This document shows, piece after piece, positions 1 to 9,166 of a stretch of 14,208 nucleotides of DNA. Source of the DNA: Entrophospora sp. SA101 (lineage: Eukaryota > Glomeromycota > Glomeromycetes > Entrophosporales > Entrophosporaceae); the NCBI GenBank assembly GCA_958430865.1, contig CAUDNR010004530.1, positions 26,739 to 40,946 on the forward strand, given 5' to 3'. Under the pieces are notes generated by a model. That model was not told the DNA's origin. It was given only the letters and a program-made list of their open reading frames with translations, and ran no database searches. The translations under genes and the position numbers were made by a program. Each line of letters opens with the position of its first letter. The stretch's first letter is position 1.

Positions 1-378
1 ACAAATTGATAGTTGAGGCAGCACATGAAATATGGAAAAGTATAGATAGCTGCCTGAAATCAGAAGAAATATTATTGTCATAGATGTGTAAATATAAACT
101 AAAGATATCATCATATGATAATAATTGTTTTTTTTCAAATGGAACATCAAAAGTTTGGTGGTTCTCAGTAGATGATCCATGTAAAAATCTACAACTTTTA
201 ATGTAGTGATATTATACCACATAGTGCTGTGTGTGAAAGAGTTTTCTCAACTCTTGGATGGATATACAATAAAAAATGTCTTTGTCTCAATGTATCAAAA
301 GTAGGAGGCATGGCTAAAGTGAGATTAGAGGTTCCCAATCATGGTGTATTTGTTGTGATAGAAAAAGATTTGATTTAG
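1..378 (+). pseudogene. hAT-1 transposase, C-terminal dimerisation region, copy 1 (dead, cut by window start)
   Basis: Read in the frame of position 3, this gives KLIVEAAHEIWKSID and, further on, SKVWWFSVDD. After a frame change near 205 it gives SAVCERVFSTLGWIY, then VSKVGGMAKVR and VPNHGVFVVIE before a TAG at 376. These are the hallmarks of the hAT-family C-terminal dimerisation domain (WW motif, then S-x-x-CER-x-FSTLGW). An in-frame TAG sits at about position 81, and there is a frameshift near 205-215. Compared with hAT-2 at 741-3199, the stretch between MAKVR and VPNH is deleted. The start of the element lies left of the window. A near-identical copy with the same stop and the same frameshift is at 11389-11636. 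The family call is firm; the element is not functional as read. Confidence 0.88.
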
Positions 379-539
379 AAAAAGTTTTTTATATTTTTGG
401 TTTTTATTTTTAAATCATTTTAATCATTTTTTTATACATCAAATTTATGTTACATGGTAATGTTTTAGCAATTAAACTCATTAATTTTTATAATTGAATT
501 TTTTATTATTTTTATATTTTGGTACTTTAACTAAGTTTT

Positions 540-618
540 ATATAGTTGAAATTTATTTGTCTGAAATAGTTTCAGATTTGGCCAATGCTTAAATATTTCA
601 AATTCAGCTAACAACTTA
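540..618 (+). repeat. Degenerate hAT 3' subterminal region with a terminal-repeat-like end
   Basis: The stretch ends in CAGCTAACAACTTA (605-618). This resembles the well-preserved end at 3882-3895 (CGGCTAACATCCTTA) and the reverse complement of the left end at 10737. It also holds decayed GAAAT-type subterminal motifs, like those beside the other ends. It is plausibly the original 3' end of hAT-1, now buried inside the composite. The match is imperfect and the 8 bases after it do not match the GTTACAAC flank, so this is a tentative call. The rest of 379-740 is A/T-rich with nothing else recognisable. Confidence 0.4.
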
Positions 619-740
619 CATAAAATAGTAATGAATAATTTTATTATTAAAATTTAACAAAAATATATAAATCCATAATCAATCTTATAAAAAAATATAT
701 AAAATACATTATAATCAAAAATTTAACATATAACCCATAA

Positions 741-3199
741 TTAATCTACATAATTTTGCACCACATCATCCAAATCATAATCATTTGTACAATCTTCATT
801 TGATTTGCCAACTTCATTATTCATATTGTTCTCCAAACTTGAACCATCATTATCATCAATATCATCTGGATCCAAAACAAATGGAACTTCATTCAATTCA
901 AAAAAGTTTTCAATAACCACAAATACTTGATGATTTGGAACTATTGGTTCTTCATTTATTGATTATCCTCCACCTCCTCTTCTTCCACTTCTTCTAAATC
1001 TTCCTCCTCCTCTTGATCATCTAATGTTTCTTCAACTAAAGATTTTAATTCCAAAGCACTGATGTTTTCACCTGGATATTTTAATTCTTTATTGATTGTT
1101 GAAAGATAATATGATCTTATCTTTGCCATACTTTCTATTTTTGAGATGGTCAAACGTAAACGCCTTTTGCCATATATCCAACCAAGGGTAGAAAAAGTTC
1201 TTTCACATGCAGCGCTGTTTGGAGTGATATCATGAATTAAAATTGCCAATTTTTGTAAACAATCATGGGTAGTATCTACAGAATTCCACCAGATTTTAGG
1301 TGTATCACTTGAAAAAACATACATCTCATTATATGGAGGTTTGTATAATTTATAAAGTCGCATTTGTAATAATAAAATTTCTAATGATGCTTTGTTGTTA
1401 CCAAACTTCTGCCAAATCTCACTTGCTGCTTTAACCACAATTTGATATTTTCCCTTTTTGATGCCTGCATCTATTATTACAAATAAAAAAATTAAAGAAT
1501 TAAAAATTAAACTAATCAATCTCTTAATGATATATATATATAAAGAAAATTAACCTCTATAAGCAGGGTGCAAGAAATATGCCAGTATATATGGACCAAT
1601 CTCAAACCCATCCCACCTTTTATTAAAGGCATTGATGGCATGTTGTTGGAGTCCAGTCATATCATTATTGTTCATATTTTTTAATTTGTAAGATAGGTGA
1701 ATTATTTGGACAAAAACATCTGCAAGTGTTGTGTTATCTCCTTCAGTTAATTTTATTGCATTTTTAATAGGTAGTAGTATTTGTGATAATGTCATAACTT
1801 CATCAAAAAACCACGTCTTCTTAAAATTTTTTTAACAGATTTACTAGTAATCTCATCACTATGATTTCTAACAATCTAATATTATTATTAAATATTAATG
1901 TAAATAGCAAATTATTTATAATTTGATACATAATAATTTAATTAAATAAAAAAAAAAACCTCATTAAGTGCAAATGCATTCTTAAAATTGAATTTGTTGA
2001 TTCATATATTGAAGTCCATCTAGTTTTAACAAATGGTTGGAGTCCTCCACCCCTAATTGAAAAAGTTTCTGCTGCATTTGATAAAAGACTATTACAAATG
2101 TGGGATTTTTTGTAATATTTAATAATTTTTAAACATTCTGATAATAAATTAGATGCCCTTTCATATTCTAATATTTGTAAAAATATAAACATTAAAAAAA
2201 AATAAAAGATTTTTTACTAATAAAAATTTAAAAATACCTACCTATTATAGATTTTGTAATGAGATTAACAAAATGAGCAATACATCAAATATTGATGATT
2301 TTTGGATATTCTTTTGATATTAATTCTTGAGCTAGTTTTATATTTGCAGCTTTATCAGTTACAACAGCACCAAATTTTTGTACTCCAATTTTAGTTAAAA
2401 CAGTTTTTATTTCAGCAGCTAAAAATTGACCAGTATGATGTGTTTCAGAATAATCCCAAAGACAATATAAATATTGTTTATGATCAGGAGTTAAAACTAA
2501 AAAATTATAAATAGAAAGAGAATTAGGTGAAGTCTACCCATCTAGAGCTAATATATATGTTATATATTAATTAGTAATAAAATAACATTAATTAAACAAT
2601 ATTTGTAAAAAATAAATATTTACCAAGTGTTAAATTTTCTGCATTACTTAGTTCCTGATCAATTTTTAGGTTAACTTTTGAAATTTCCTTACTTAATAAT
2701 TGTCCAGCTAATGTTTGTCGTGATGGAGGACCATAATTTGCTTGTAGTTGATAAAGCAGTTCTCGAAAAAAAGGATTATCAATTACACTGAATGGAATCC
2801 CACAACAAACAAATGCTCTCACAAGAGCAATGTTAATGGCTTCAATTTTTCCTTCTGATAATTCTTTATTTTCACAAAAGTCATCTATTGTTTTTTGATC
2901 AAATTTTATTTTTTTATTTGAATTATTTGATTGAAATGACATTCTAGAATTTCTGGAACTTGTTGATGTAATATCTTCAGCCAAATTTTCTGTTCATAAA
3001 ACTTCAAGATAAAATCTTTGAATCATATCAGGACATGCTGGACAATTATTGGCTAAATGAGCTTGTAATGATTGTACATAGGCTCTGCCCCAGCATTGTT
3101 GCACTCTGCAGAGTGATGCCCATGTGAATTAAGTGGGGTTTTAATAAAATATTCCCACACTTCATTTTGCCTTCGTCCTGCTGTTTTTTTTGTTGACAT
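741..3199 (-). pseudogene. hAT-2 transposase, BED-DUF659-hATC type, five exons, degraded
   Basis: This is a near full-length hAT cut-and-paste transposase relic. ATG is at 3199-3197 (MSTKKTAGRRQNEVWEYF) and the final TAA at 743-741. Domains in order: a BED-type zinc finger (C-x2-C-like start, then LQAHLANNC, about 3040-3110); a DUF659/RNase-H-like core (LALDG, VVTDKAANIKLAQEL and CIAHFVNL, 2547-2242); FSIRGGGLQPFVKTRW (about 2020-2070); and a C-terminal hATC domain with IWWNSVD and SAACERTFSTLGWIYGKRR (about 1140-1300). An acidic tail follows. Four GT-AG introns can be placed at 2623-2548, 2241-2168, 1959-1876 and 1554-1471 (74-84 nt). Defects: a frameshift in the BED region near 3120, TGA at 2996-2994, TAG at 2536-2534, TGA at 2287-2285, and frameshifts near 1985, 1815 and 955. 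The two stops in the DUF659 core, and the one after the BED finger, fall where relatives would plausibly carry Trp. Confidence 0.92.
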
Positions 3200-3243
3200 A
3201 TATATTCAAATAATAATTTTCCTCTTATAAATATTGATATTAA

Positions 3244-3335
3244 TGTTCTTAGTATGTTCTTATTAATGTTCTTGGTATGTTCTTATTAATGTTCTTAGTA
3301 TGTTCTTATTATTGTTCTTAGTATGTTCTTATTAA
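3244..3335. repeat. 23-bp tandem repeat, four units, upstream of the hAT-2 start
   Basis: Four head-to-tail 23-bp units start at 3244, 3267, 3290 and 3313. Each begins TGTTCTTAGTATG and ends TTATTAA, with single changes in units two and three. A decayed fifth unit follows at 3336. The array lies about 45 bp upstream of the hAT-2 start codon on the minus strand, where a promoter or transposase-binding region would be expected; that role is inferred. The same array recurs at 11732-11823. Confidence 0.9.
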
Positions 3336-3719
3336 TGTTTTTATGTTCTTGTTAAAATTTGAACTAAAAATAAAAATTAATAGCTAAAAAAAAATATTTA
3401 GTTACTCTTAGTGAGAAGGGTGAAAATTGACGGTATAAATAATAATGAAACAGCCTAAAGGCCTAAAATAATGATATTAATTTCAATAATTTCAAAAAAA
3501 AAAAAATATATTATTATTATTAATTATTATATTAATTTCAAAATAAAAATTTTAATTTTCTGTATTATTTATAAACTATCTTAAATTCTTATATTATTGT
3601 TCTTATTTCATTAAAGTTTGTTATATTAATGAGAAGAAGATGAATGAACATATATATTATAAAATCTTTTGGAAAAAAAAATATATATATATTATTATTA
3701 TATATATAAATATGGAATT
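3336..3719. other. hAT-2 5' leader and subterminal A/T-rich DNA
   Basis: No coding region is visible here. The stretch is A/T homopolymer-rich (for example 3496-3507 and 3676-3715). It separates the hAT-2 start region from its outer terminal repeat. An open frame beginning at 3640 runs through this stretch only because the sequence lacks stops; it crosses the transposon end at 3895 and is therefore not a single gene. Confidence 0.5.
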
Positions 3720-3895
3720 TCAGTGTTTTGGCATTCTATATATGGAATTTAGGCACTTCCATTTCTATATATGGAATTTCGGCATTTTGGCACATTTTGG
3801 CATTTTCAATATCAGCATTTTGGAAAAATATCGGAATGCACATTTCAAATCCGAAATATTCGGAAATTTAAAAACAATTTCGGCTAACATCCTTA
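3720..3895 (-). repeat. hAT composite right end: subterminal CCGAAAT/ATTTCGG repeats and terminal inverted repeat
   Basis: Several copies of TATATGGAATTT, GGCATTTTGG, CCGAAATATTCGG and TTTCGGC cluster here. The stretch ends in GGCTAACATCCTTA at 3895. Read from the outside, the end is TAAGGATGTTAGCCGAAAT. It matches the left end at 10737 (TAAGGATGTTTGCC) with one mismatch over 14 bp. Both ends carry the same class of subterminal CCGAAAT motifs. This fits hAT ends, which have short terminal repeats with clustered subterminal motifs. Confidence 0.8.
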
Positions 3896-3903
3896 GTTAC
3901 AAC
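3896..3903. repeat. Candidate 8-bp target-site duplication GTTACAAC
   Basis: The 8 bases directly outside the terminal repeat at 3895 are GTTACAAC. The identical 8 bases, in the same orientation, lie directly outside the left terminal repeat at 10737 (10729-10736). An 8-bp duplication is the hAT hallmark, so the two ends look like partners of one insertion event even though they now sit inside out in the window. Confidence 0.7.
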
Positions 3904-4500
3904 CATGTGAATACAACTTGTCTTTCAACACAACCAAATTCACTAGTCAACACTACTGATACCAATAAGAATACAAAATGTAAGAATGAGGAAGGTAACA
4001 ACTCAAAGAAGAAATTATGCAAATGTGGAGCCACTATCCATAGTCATATATCATGTTCAAAATGTCCTTTGAACAAGGAGTGGCAGGCAAAGCAAGATAC
4101 CAACAATATCAAATATAAAGTTTCATGCATAAAGAAAAAACTTAACCAATTTTTAAAAAAAGTAATCAATTGCTTCCAATTGTAAAATCTGCAATTTTAT
4201 GTGTCAAAGATATAACCTATGAAGGTGCCAAAATTCTAGAATTGTTAATCCTTGATCATTTCAATGATCACAACTTGCAATGATTACCTCAAATTCACTC
4301 CCAATTTGTTTGTAGAATATTCTAATCAACAACAACAACGCTTCATAGTAATGGTACTCTGTTGAATACCAGATGTGACCTCATAAACAATATTTGTAAT
4401 GAATATGCAATCCAATGGCTAATGGACATTAAAAAAGTAAAATTTTAGGAACTGTATCATATAGTCTTATTTTAAACTTACTATTTGATCCTAACAATAT
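3904..4500 (+). pseudogene. Decayed coding region with zinc-knuckle-like motif, interrupted by the hAT insertion
   Basis: Directly after the hAT end, one frame runs open to TAA at 4183. It contains a Cys/His motif, CKCGATIHSHISCSKCPLNK, preceded by an Asn/Thr/Lys-rich stretch. Beyond that, coding-like sequence continues in another frame with stops: VKDITYEGAKILELLILD near 4205-4260, then INNICNEYAIQWLMDIKK near 4387-4436. The pattern of a CxCG-x-H-x-H-x-C-x2-C-P-L-N knuckle followed by a larger degenerate ORF looks like a mobile-element or expanded-family protein. I cannot assign the family. The N-terminal part is missing because the hAT end lies at 3895. Confidence 0.5.
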
Positions 4501-4571
4501 AGGAGGCTTGGTCAAATACTAAGCCTAGCAGCACATTCATATATGGGGCATGGTCAATGGGAAAGAGGTAA

Positions 4572-4726
4572 TAGGATTTTTATTCATGAATATCATGAAA
4601 ATCATTAAGGGGGTTACACACTATTAAAACAGAAAAAAATCCCTTAAAAACATGAGTTGATCACTTGATTTTAATAGTGTGTGACACTGTATGACCCCCC
4701 TATGATATTCATGAATACAAACCCTA
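4572..4726. mobile_element. hAT-like MITE (155 bp) inserted in the left arm of the outer MITE
   Basis: The terminal inverted repeats are 25 bp (4572-4596 and 4702-4726) and begin TAGGRTTTKTATTCATGAA, with two mismatches. Looser inverted pairing continues inward through TACACACTATTAAAA and TTTTAATAGTGTGTG. Flanks are AGAGGTAA (4564-4571) and AGGGGTAA (4727-4734), an 8-bp target duplication with one difference. The uninterrupted right arm of the outer MITE predicts AGGGGTAA, so the left flank mutated. The TAGG start and 8-bp duplication point to the hAT superfamily. It could fold into a long hairpin. Confidence 0.88.
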
Positions 4727-4943
4727 AGGGGTAAACGTCAAAATCACGATTTTGAAAAAATCGAAAAAAAGATCTGCATCTCAAATAATTTACTACCATT
4801 TTTCAAAGCTTTAACAAAAAATACCTCAAAATTTTATTAAGCGAAATGGGTATTGTTCCTTGCAATGAGTTACATATATATGTGGCATTGACTCAAAATC
4901 ATGATTTTGACGTTTACCCCTTTTCTATTGACCATGCCCCATA

Positions 4944-5145
4944 TAAGGTTGCGGGAGAAACTCCTCCAGAAATCAATCGACAGAGTTTCGACAGGTTACA
5001 CATTAACTGTTTATTAGAGTTTCGGCAGAGTTTCGCATTTGGGGTTTTTGCCAATCATCAGAGTTTTGACAGGTTACACATTAATTGTTCATTAGAGTTT
5101 CGACAGAGTTTCGACAGTCATTAAGAGGTTTCGCCCACAACCTTA
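4944..5145. mobile_element. hAT-like MITE (202 bp) inserted at the right end of the outer MITE
   Basis: The ends are TAAGGTTGCGGGAGAAAC at 4944 and, inverted, GTTTCGCCCACAACCTTA ending at 5145. They are flanked by a perfect 8-bp duplication, GCCCCATA, at 4936-4943 and 5146-5153. The interior carries two direct repeats rich in CAGAGTTTCG, likely subterminal transposase-binding motifs. There is no transposase. The open frame that crosses it encodes the repeat twice and is not considered a gene. Confidence 0.9.
4981..5113. repeat. Two 55-bp direct repeats inside the 202-bp MITE
   Basis: Copies lie at 4981-5035 and 5059-5113. Each starts CAGAGTTTYG, contains ACAGGTTACACATTAAYTGT, and ends CAGAGTTTCG. 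They differ at a few positions, so the duplication is not recent. Confidence 0.85.
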
Positions 5146-5155
5146 GCCCCATATA

Positions 5156-5697
5156 GTAAACTGCCATAATTTTATATTGAAAATCATGGATAAAATATAA
5201 ACTGTGTTCTTCACAATGTTAAAATAAACCAAATCACAAATCATCTTTGGTATTTACTCACCACACACCATCAAGGCCTGGCAACTATCCCACAATCAAC
5301 ATTAAAGCACCACCACCTACCTATTTATTCTGCTATTTGTATCCATCAAATATTCAACGAAATCTGCCAGGTAGTTGGAGGTCTTTTTATTACAAAAGAA
5401 TAAATGAGTAATGAACGATCATGTGTTTGTTAGCTTGCCCCTCTTTACCATATTCTTCAATGCTTTGAGAAGCATCCTCTGTTTGATCTGGTGAGTTTTT
5501 TTTAATAATTTTTTTTACATTTATTTTTAAAAATGATAGTATTTTCATTTTTGATATTAACCTTGTATCACTGCCATCATCATTCAATTCAGCTTTTAAA
5601 AGGAAGTCAATTCACATAGAAAAAATTTGTTTCGAATTTTCTTTTCATAGATTTTTAATTTCGAGAGAAATGTAATAATAAATTTTCGTATATACAG
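5156..5697. other. Intergenic, no supported gene
   Basis: No domain is recognised. A 65-codon open frame on the minus strand (5587-5390) contains a Lys-rich stretch and QTEDASQSIEEYGKEGQ, so it might be an exon of an unknown gene. It has a stop directly upstream in its frame and no clear splice partner. It is recorded here rather than called. Confidence 0.4.
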
Positions 5698-5836
5698 CAG
5701 TGATGTGCATTGGAAGCTTCCAATGGAAGATTTTGGAAGTTTGGAAGTTTGGAAGTCACAGGCCTTCCAATCAAACATTAAAGGGGTTAAAAACCTAATT
5801 AGCCAAGTGCTCATTTGAGTTGCGCAGCCAGCCCTG
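5698..5836. repeat. Candidate small hAT-like element with an 18-bp perfect palindrome
   Basis: The stretch starts CAGTGATGTGCATTGG and ends, inverted, CAGGGCTGGCTGCGCA, so the ends are only loosely related. Inside are the perfect palindrome CATTGGAAGCTTCCAATG (5708-5725) and direct GGAAGTTT repeats. CAGTG/CAGGG starts are common among hAT elements, but no 8-bp flanking duplication is visible, so this is tentative. Confidence 0.35.
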
Positions 5837-7266
5837 ATTCCAGCCAATAAAATTTAAGAATTAAAAATTAAATTTTATCAAATTTCTGTTTCTTAACACT
5901 TTTTAACCAACTGTTAAAGGGCTTGTTGGTGAAGTGATTGTTGACAAAATGAATCTAACCCACATTAAATGTTTCTATTAACATTTATTTTTAAATTCAC
6001 GATTTAATTGGTCAAAACAATTGCCTATTTTAACCTTATTTGTAAATGATATATAACGTTTTACAATAAATTTTGCTAATTTTTTTGGCGTCATTTTAAT
6101 TTCTTAATATTAATAACAGTGGGGGTTTTTTGTGGCAACTTGGTTGAATCCTTTAACAACAGAGAAATAATATCAATTATTCTTTTTTTTTTTGGTGACA
6201 ACTTGGTTGATTCCTTTAACAACAAAGAAAGACATAGCTGATTTCTTTTAACAATAAAAAATAAAATCTTTTTTCCACAGTTGTGACAAAGTATCTTTTT
6301 TGCATGTATAAAAGAACTTGGTTTTGACTTAGGCATAATATGTGCACATTCTTTTATCCTAATAATTGAATAATAAAAATAAAAATTTATAAATTCATAA
6401 AACTGGAAACTATTATTTCTATAGAAGGAGGAGGAAAAGCATCTGAAACTGTAAAAAGATTCTTAGAACAACAAGAATTTACTACAAAAAAGATGTTAAA
6501 TATGTCAGTAAATTAATGAAACGTTTAAATAGTTCTGTAGATAAAGCAAAACATCAATTCTTGTTGACAGAATTTATTGATATTAATATTGAATAAAAAT
6601 TTTTATGTTAAATTAAAAGTCATGTGAAATGATCAACTGCTCGAGATATATCCCACCTCAATTATATCCCACAAAAGTACTGATACAAAAAAGGAAATAT
6701 AAAAGAGATATGCCTGTACTATTTCTGATGAGAAGTATTATGCTTTCAGATAGGTTCTATTGTATTATGAATTACATATTCAAGTTTGGTAATGATTTTC
6801 TTTTAATGTAATATGTTCGTTAAAGCTTTTTTTATTGAATTGAACTTTTTACTTATTAATAAAAACGAAAATAAATATACAAATAATAACAATCCAATAT
6901 ATTGATACGTTGTAAAAATATTCCATGAAAAAATTTTATTACACGAAATTTACTTAGTCTCAATTTCTTAAGTGTATAACAAAATTTGGAATTTTCAAAA
7001 TGCTAAGGCTCAGCCAATTAAGAAAAATCTAGCCGATAAGTTTTGAAGTTTGAGTCATAAACAATAAAATTCATTGGTTGAATTTTTTAAAATGATATAA
7101 AATTTTTTGTATTAGTATTTTTGAAGCTGACCAATTGTCACTATAAGCAATTAATGATTATAGATGATCTGCACCGTAATTATACCATCTCCAAAAAAGG
7201 CAATCTATCTTGATTTCTTATTTACGCGCTTTTTTTATATAATTTATCAATTATTAAAATTAAAAA
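5837..7266. other. A/T-rich intergenic region upstream of the CAF-1 gene, with small relics
   Basis: Positions 6125-6260 hold an imperfect direct repeat built on AACTTGGTTGAWTCCTTTAACAACA. The Lys/Leu-rich open frame there is a by-product of this repeat. Positions 6419-6595 read like broken coding sequence in two frames (KASETVKRFLEQQEFTTKK, then DVKYVSKLMKRLNSSVDKAK and a TAA) but match no family I recognise. Positions 7000-7060 carry AGCC-rich sequence (GGCTCAGCCAATTAAG, TAGCCGATAAG), faintly like the element end at 14099. Upstream control elements of the gene must lie here; none is clear. Confidence 0.4.
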
Positions 7267-8932
7267 ATGTCAGCTCGTAAATCTACCGATGCAAAACCAA
7301 TTCCCAAGACAAATATCTTAAAATTCTTCCCTCTAGTTCAAAGAACTGAAACAAAAAAAGAAAAAAAAGGTAAGATTTAATACCTTAAAAAATTGATTTT
7401 TTTATTATACGATTTTAACAAATATTAAATATAACCTTTTAAAGCACTAATTTATAATGATCCAAAACTCGAGTCTTTCTATAATTTTTTTCGGCCATTT
7501 AATGTTATAAAAACAATGACTATGGCACCTATCAACAAATTTCAACATCCTCTAGATGCTAATTTTGAAAAGTTGGTCTTAAATGAGTATAATAATATTA
7601 ATAATATAAAGTTGCCAGAACAACAACAACAATCGAAATTAGAATCCAAAGAATATTATATTAAAGAATATTTATCAGCTGTACGACCAAAGCTGTTAAA
7701 GAAGCGTGGAATCAACCTTCCAATAAACATCAAAAAATTATTTTCTTTAAAAAATACCATTAATTCAAATTACAAAGAAATGGTTATCAAAGACCATGAC
7801 ATTGATGCTAATGGTGATGACAATAAAAAGATGATGGATATTAAATCCGATGATCAATATTCAGTTGTTGAAGAATTGTCAATGGAAGATAAATTAAATT
7901 TGTTAAATGATAAATCTAAAGTGTGGATAAAATTATTACAATTTGGAGAAAACCATCGTCCATCATATTATGGTATGTGCATATTTAATGGAATAATAAT
8001 AATGTAATAAGTTAATAATGAATATGGTTTCTTTTTAAAAATATAAGGAACCTGGACAAAAACTAGTAAAAAAATTACCGGTCGTCGTCCCTTTGCAAAA
8101 GATCCTGATTACTTTGATTATGATTATGATAGTGAAGCAGAATGGGAACTTGATGATGGGGAGGAATTAAAGAGTGATGATGATGAAGAAGAACCTGAAG
8201 AAGATGAACTTAAAGTATTTATAAATCAAATTAAATTAAAAAATATTTCTACACATAATTATTGCCGCTCATGATCCACTTTATAGGATGAAGATTTCCT
8301 TGTTCCAGATTCTTATCTTTCAGAAGATGAAGGTGTCGAAGAATCTGACGAATCTATTAATTTATCTGCTGAATCTTCGCCTAGTAAGCCCCTTTATTAT
8401 TTTTTTATATTTAAAGTTACAAATAATGGTTAAATACTATTTGGAAAAATTTTTTTAATAAAAAAATTAGATAAAAAAAATGTGGTAAGAAAAGAACGTG
8501 GACATGTTAGTTTGTTTTCTTGGTCTTATGATTATTATCTTTGAATATTAAGAATTAGGATAACTAATACTGATTTTTTCATTTCCTCTTCTAGAGAATG
8601 ATTGAACCAATGAAAGAAATGGTGATTGGACCAATTTTTGAAGAAGTTCTTGGTGATAAAAATCATCAATTGTCTGAATATAGTATTCAGTTTTTAAATT
8701 ATAATAATGGTAAATGATGATATTATTAAATTTCTCTTATCATAATTAATTACTAATAATTAATTAATCACTAATTGAAAAAATAGTAAAAATTTCATTA
8801 CCATTTGATCCATTTTCAAGACCAAAAAATCTAACTGAACAATTCAGAAAAGTAATACCAACAGATCCACAACCACAAAATACTAACACCACCATCATAA
8901 ACACCACTTCCAATAATAATAATAGTAATAAT

Positions 8933-8974
<42 letters not shown>

Positions 8975-9127
8975 AATAATAAATCTGGAAGTAAGAAAAA
9001 AAGAAAGAGTGCAAATATGGATCCTGATAAGGCAACAACAATAAAAGCATTATCATCAGTAGATAATGATAAAAATAAAAAACCAAAGAAAAAACAAAAA
9101 ATTGAGAAAATAATTGAAATTGTTTGA
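7267..9127 (+). CDS. Chromatin assembly factor 1 large-subunit-like protein (p150/Cac1), seven exons, 454 aa
   Basis: CAF-1 deposits histones H3-H4 on newly replicated DNA in the nucleus, recruited by PCNA. The model joins exons 7267-7369, 7445-7972, 8048-8214, 8287-8383, 8471-8484, 8595-8709 and 8787-9127; all introns are GT-AG (72-110 nt) and the frame closes exactly on TGA. Visible parts: PIP-box-like KTNILKFF (14-21); FYNFFRPF and MAPINKF (46-67); LLQFGENHRPSYYG (198-211); YDYDSEAEWE and an acidic run (235-266); FLVPDSYLSEDEGV (270-283); MVIGPIF (312-318); 18 Asn (389-406); KKKRK, a possible nuclear signal (411-415). The LLQF-ENHRP-YYGTW block, the acidic stretch and the VP-x-x-YLSEDEGV block are diagnostic of the CAF-1 subunit A family. 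No KER coiled coil and no clear winged helix are seen. The weakest point is the 14-nt fifth exon. The start is the first ATG of the open frame, with A at -3. Confidence 0.88.
8927..8980 (+). repeat. AAC/AAT trinucleotide run encoding 18 Asn
   Basis: Thirteen consecutive AAC codons are flanked by AAT codons inside the last exon of the CAF-1-like gene. The run is in frame, so length changes by whole codons would be tolerated. The opposite strand gives spurious poly-Leu, poly-Cys and poly-Tyr frames. Confidence 0.95.
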
Positions 9128-9160
9128 AATCAGTGTTATGGTCTTAACTTTTTTTTCTGT

Positions 9161-9166
9161 AATAAA
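9161..9166 (+). promoter_or_regulatory. Possible polyadenylation signal AATAAA of the CAF-1-like gene
   Basis: AATAAA lies 34 nt after the stop codon, following a T-rich stretch. The genome is A/T-rich, so chance occurrence is likely; only position supports it. Confidence 0.35.

Larger units (their letters stand above)
4540..5155. mobile_element. Outer inverted-repeat MITE, split by two later insertions
   Basis: The left arm is 4540-4571 joined to 4735-4755. The right arm is 4893-4943 joined to 5154-5155. With the two inserts removed, the arms are inverted repeats of roughly 50 bp with about four mismatches. They start TATATGGGGCATGGTCAAT and end in the near-palindrome TCAAAATCAYGATTTTGA. 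The element without inserts is about 243 bp and has no transposase, so it is a MITE. A TA target duplication is possible at the edges but cannot be fixed from this sequence alone, so the superfamily is left open. Confidence 0.8.

Noticed and set aside
3244..3335. The regular repeats as a CRISPR-like array
   Set aside because: The units are directly adjacent with no spacers, so this is an ordinary tandem repeat; the setting is eukaryotic.
3640..4185. A 181-codon plus-strand open frame
   Set aside because: It crosses the transposon end at 3895. Its first part is terminal-repeat DNA, and only the part after 3904 looks like old coding sequence.
4846..5124. A 92-codon open frame with a repeated QSFDRLHINC-type motif
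   Set aside because: It runs across two different MITEs, and the protein repeat is just the 55-bp DNA repeat.
5596..5847. An 83-codon minus-strand open frame
   Set aside because: It is built across the palindrome and GGAAG repeats and shows no motif.
6091..6336. An 81-codon minus-strand frame with a repeated LLLKxSTKL pattern
   Set aside because: The pattern comes from an imperfect direct DNA repeat; the composition is low-complexity.
8764..9086. Minus-strand frames rich in Leu, Cys and Tyr
   Set aside because: They are the antisense of the AAC run in the last exon of the CAF-1-like gene.
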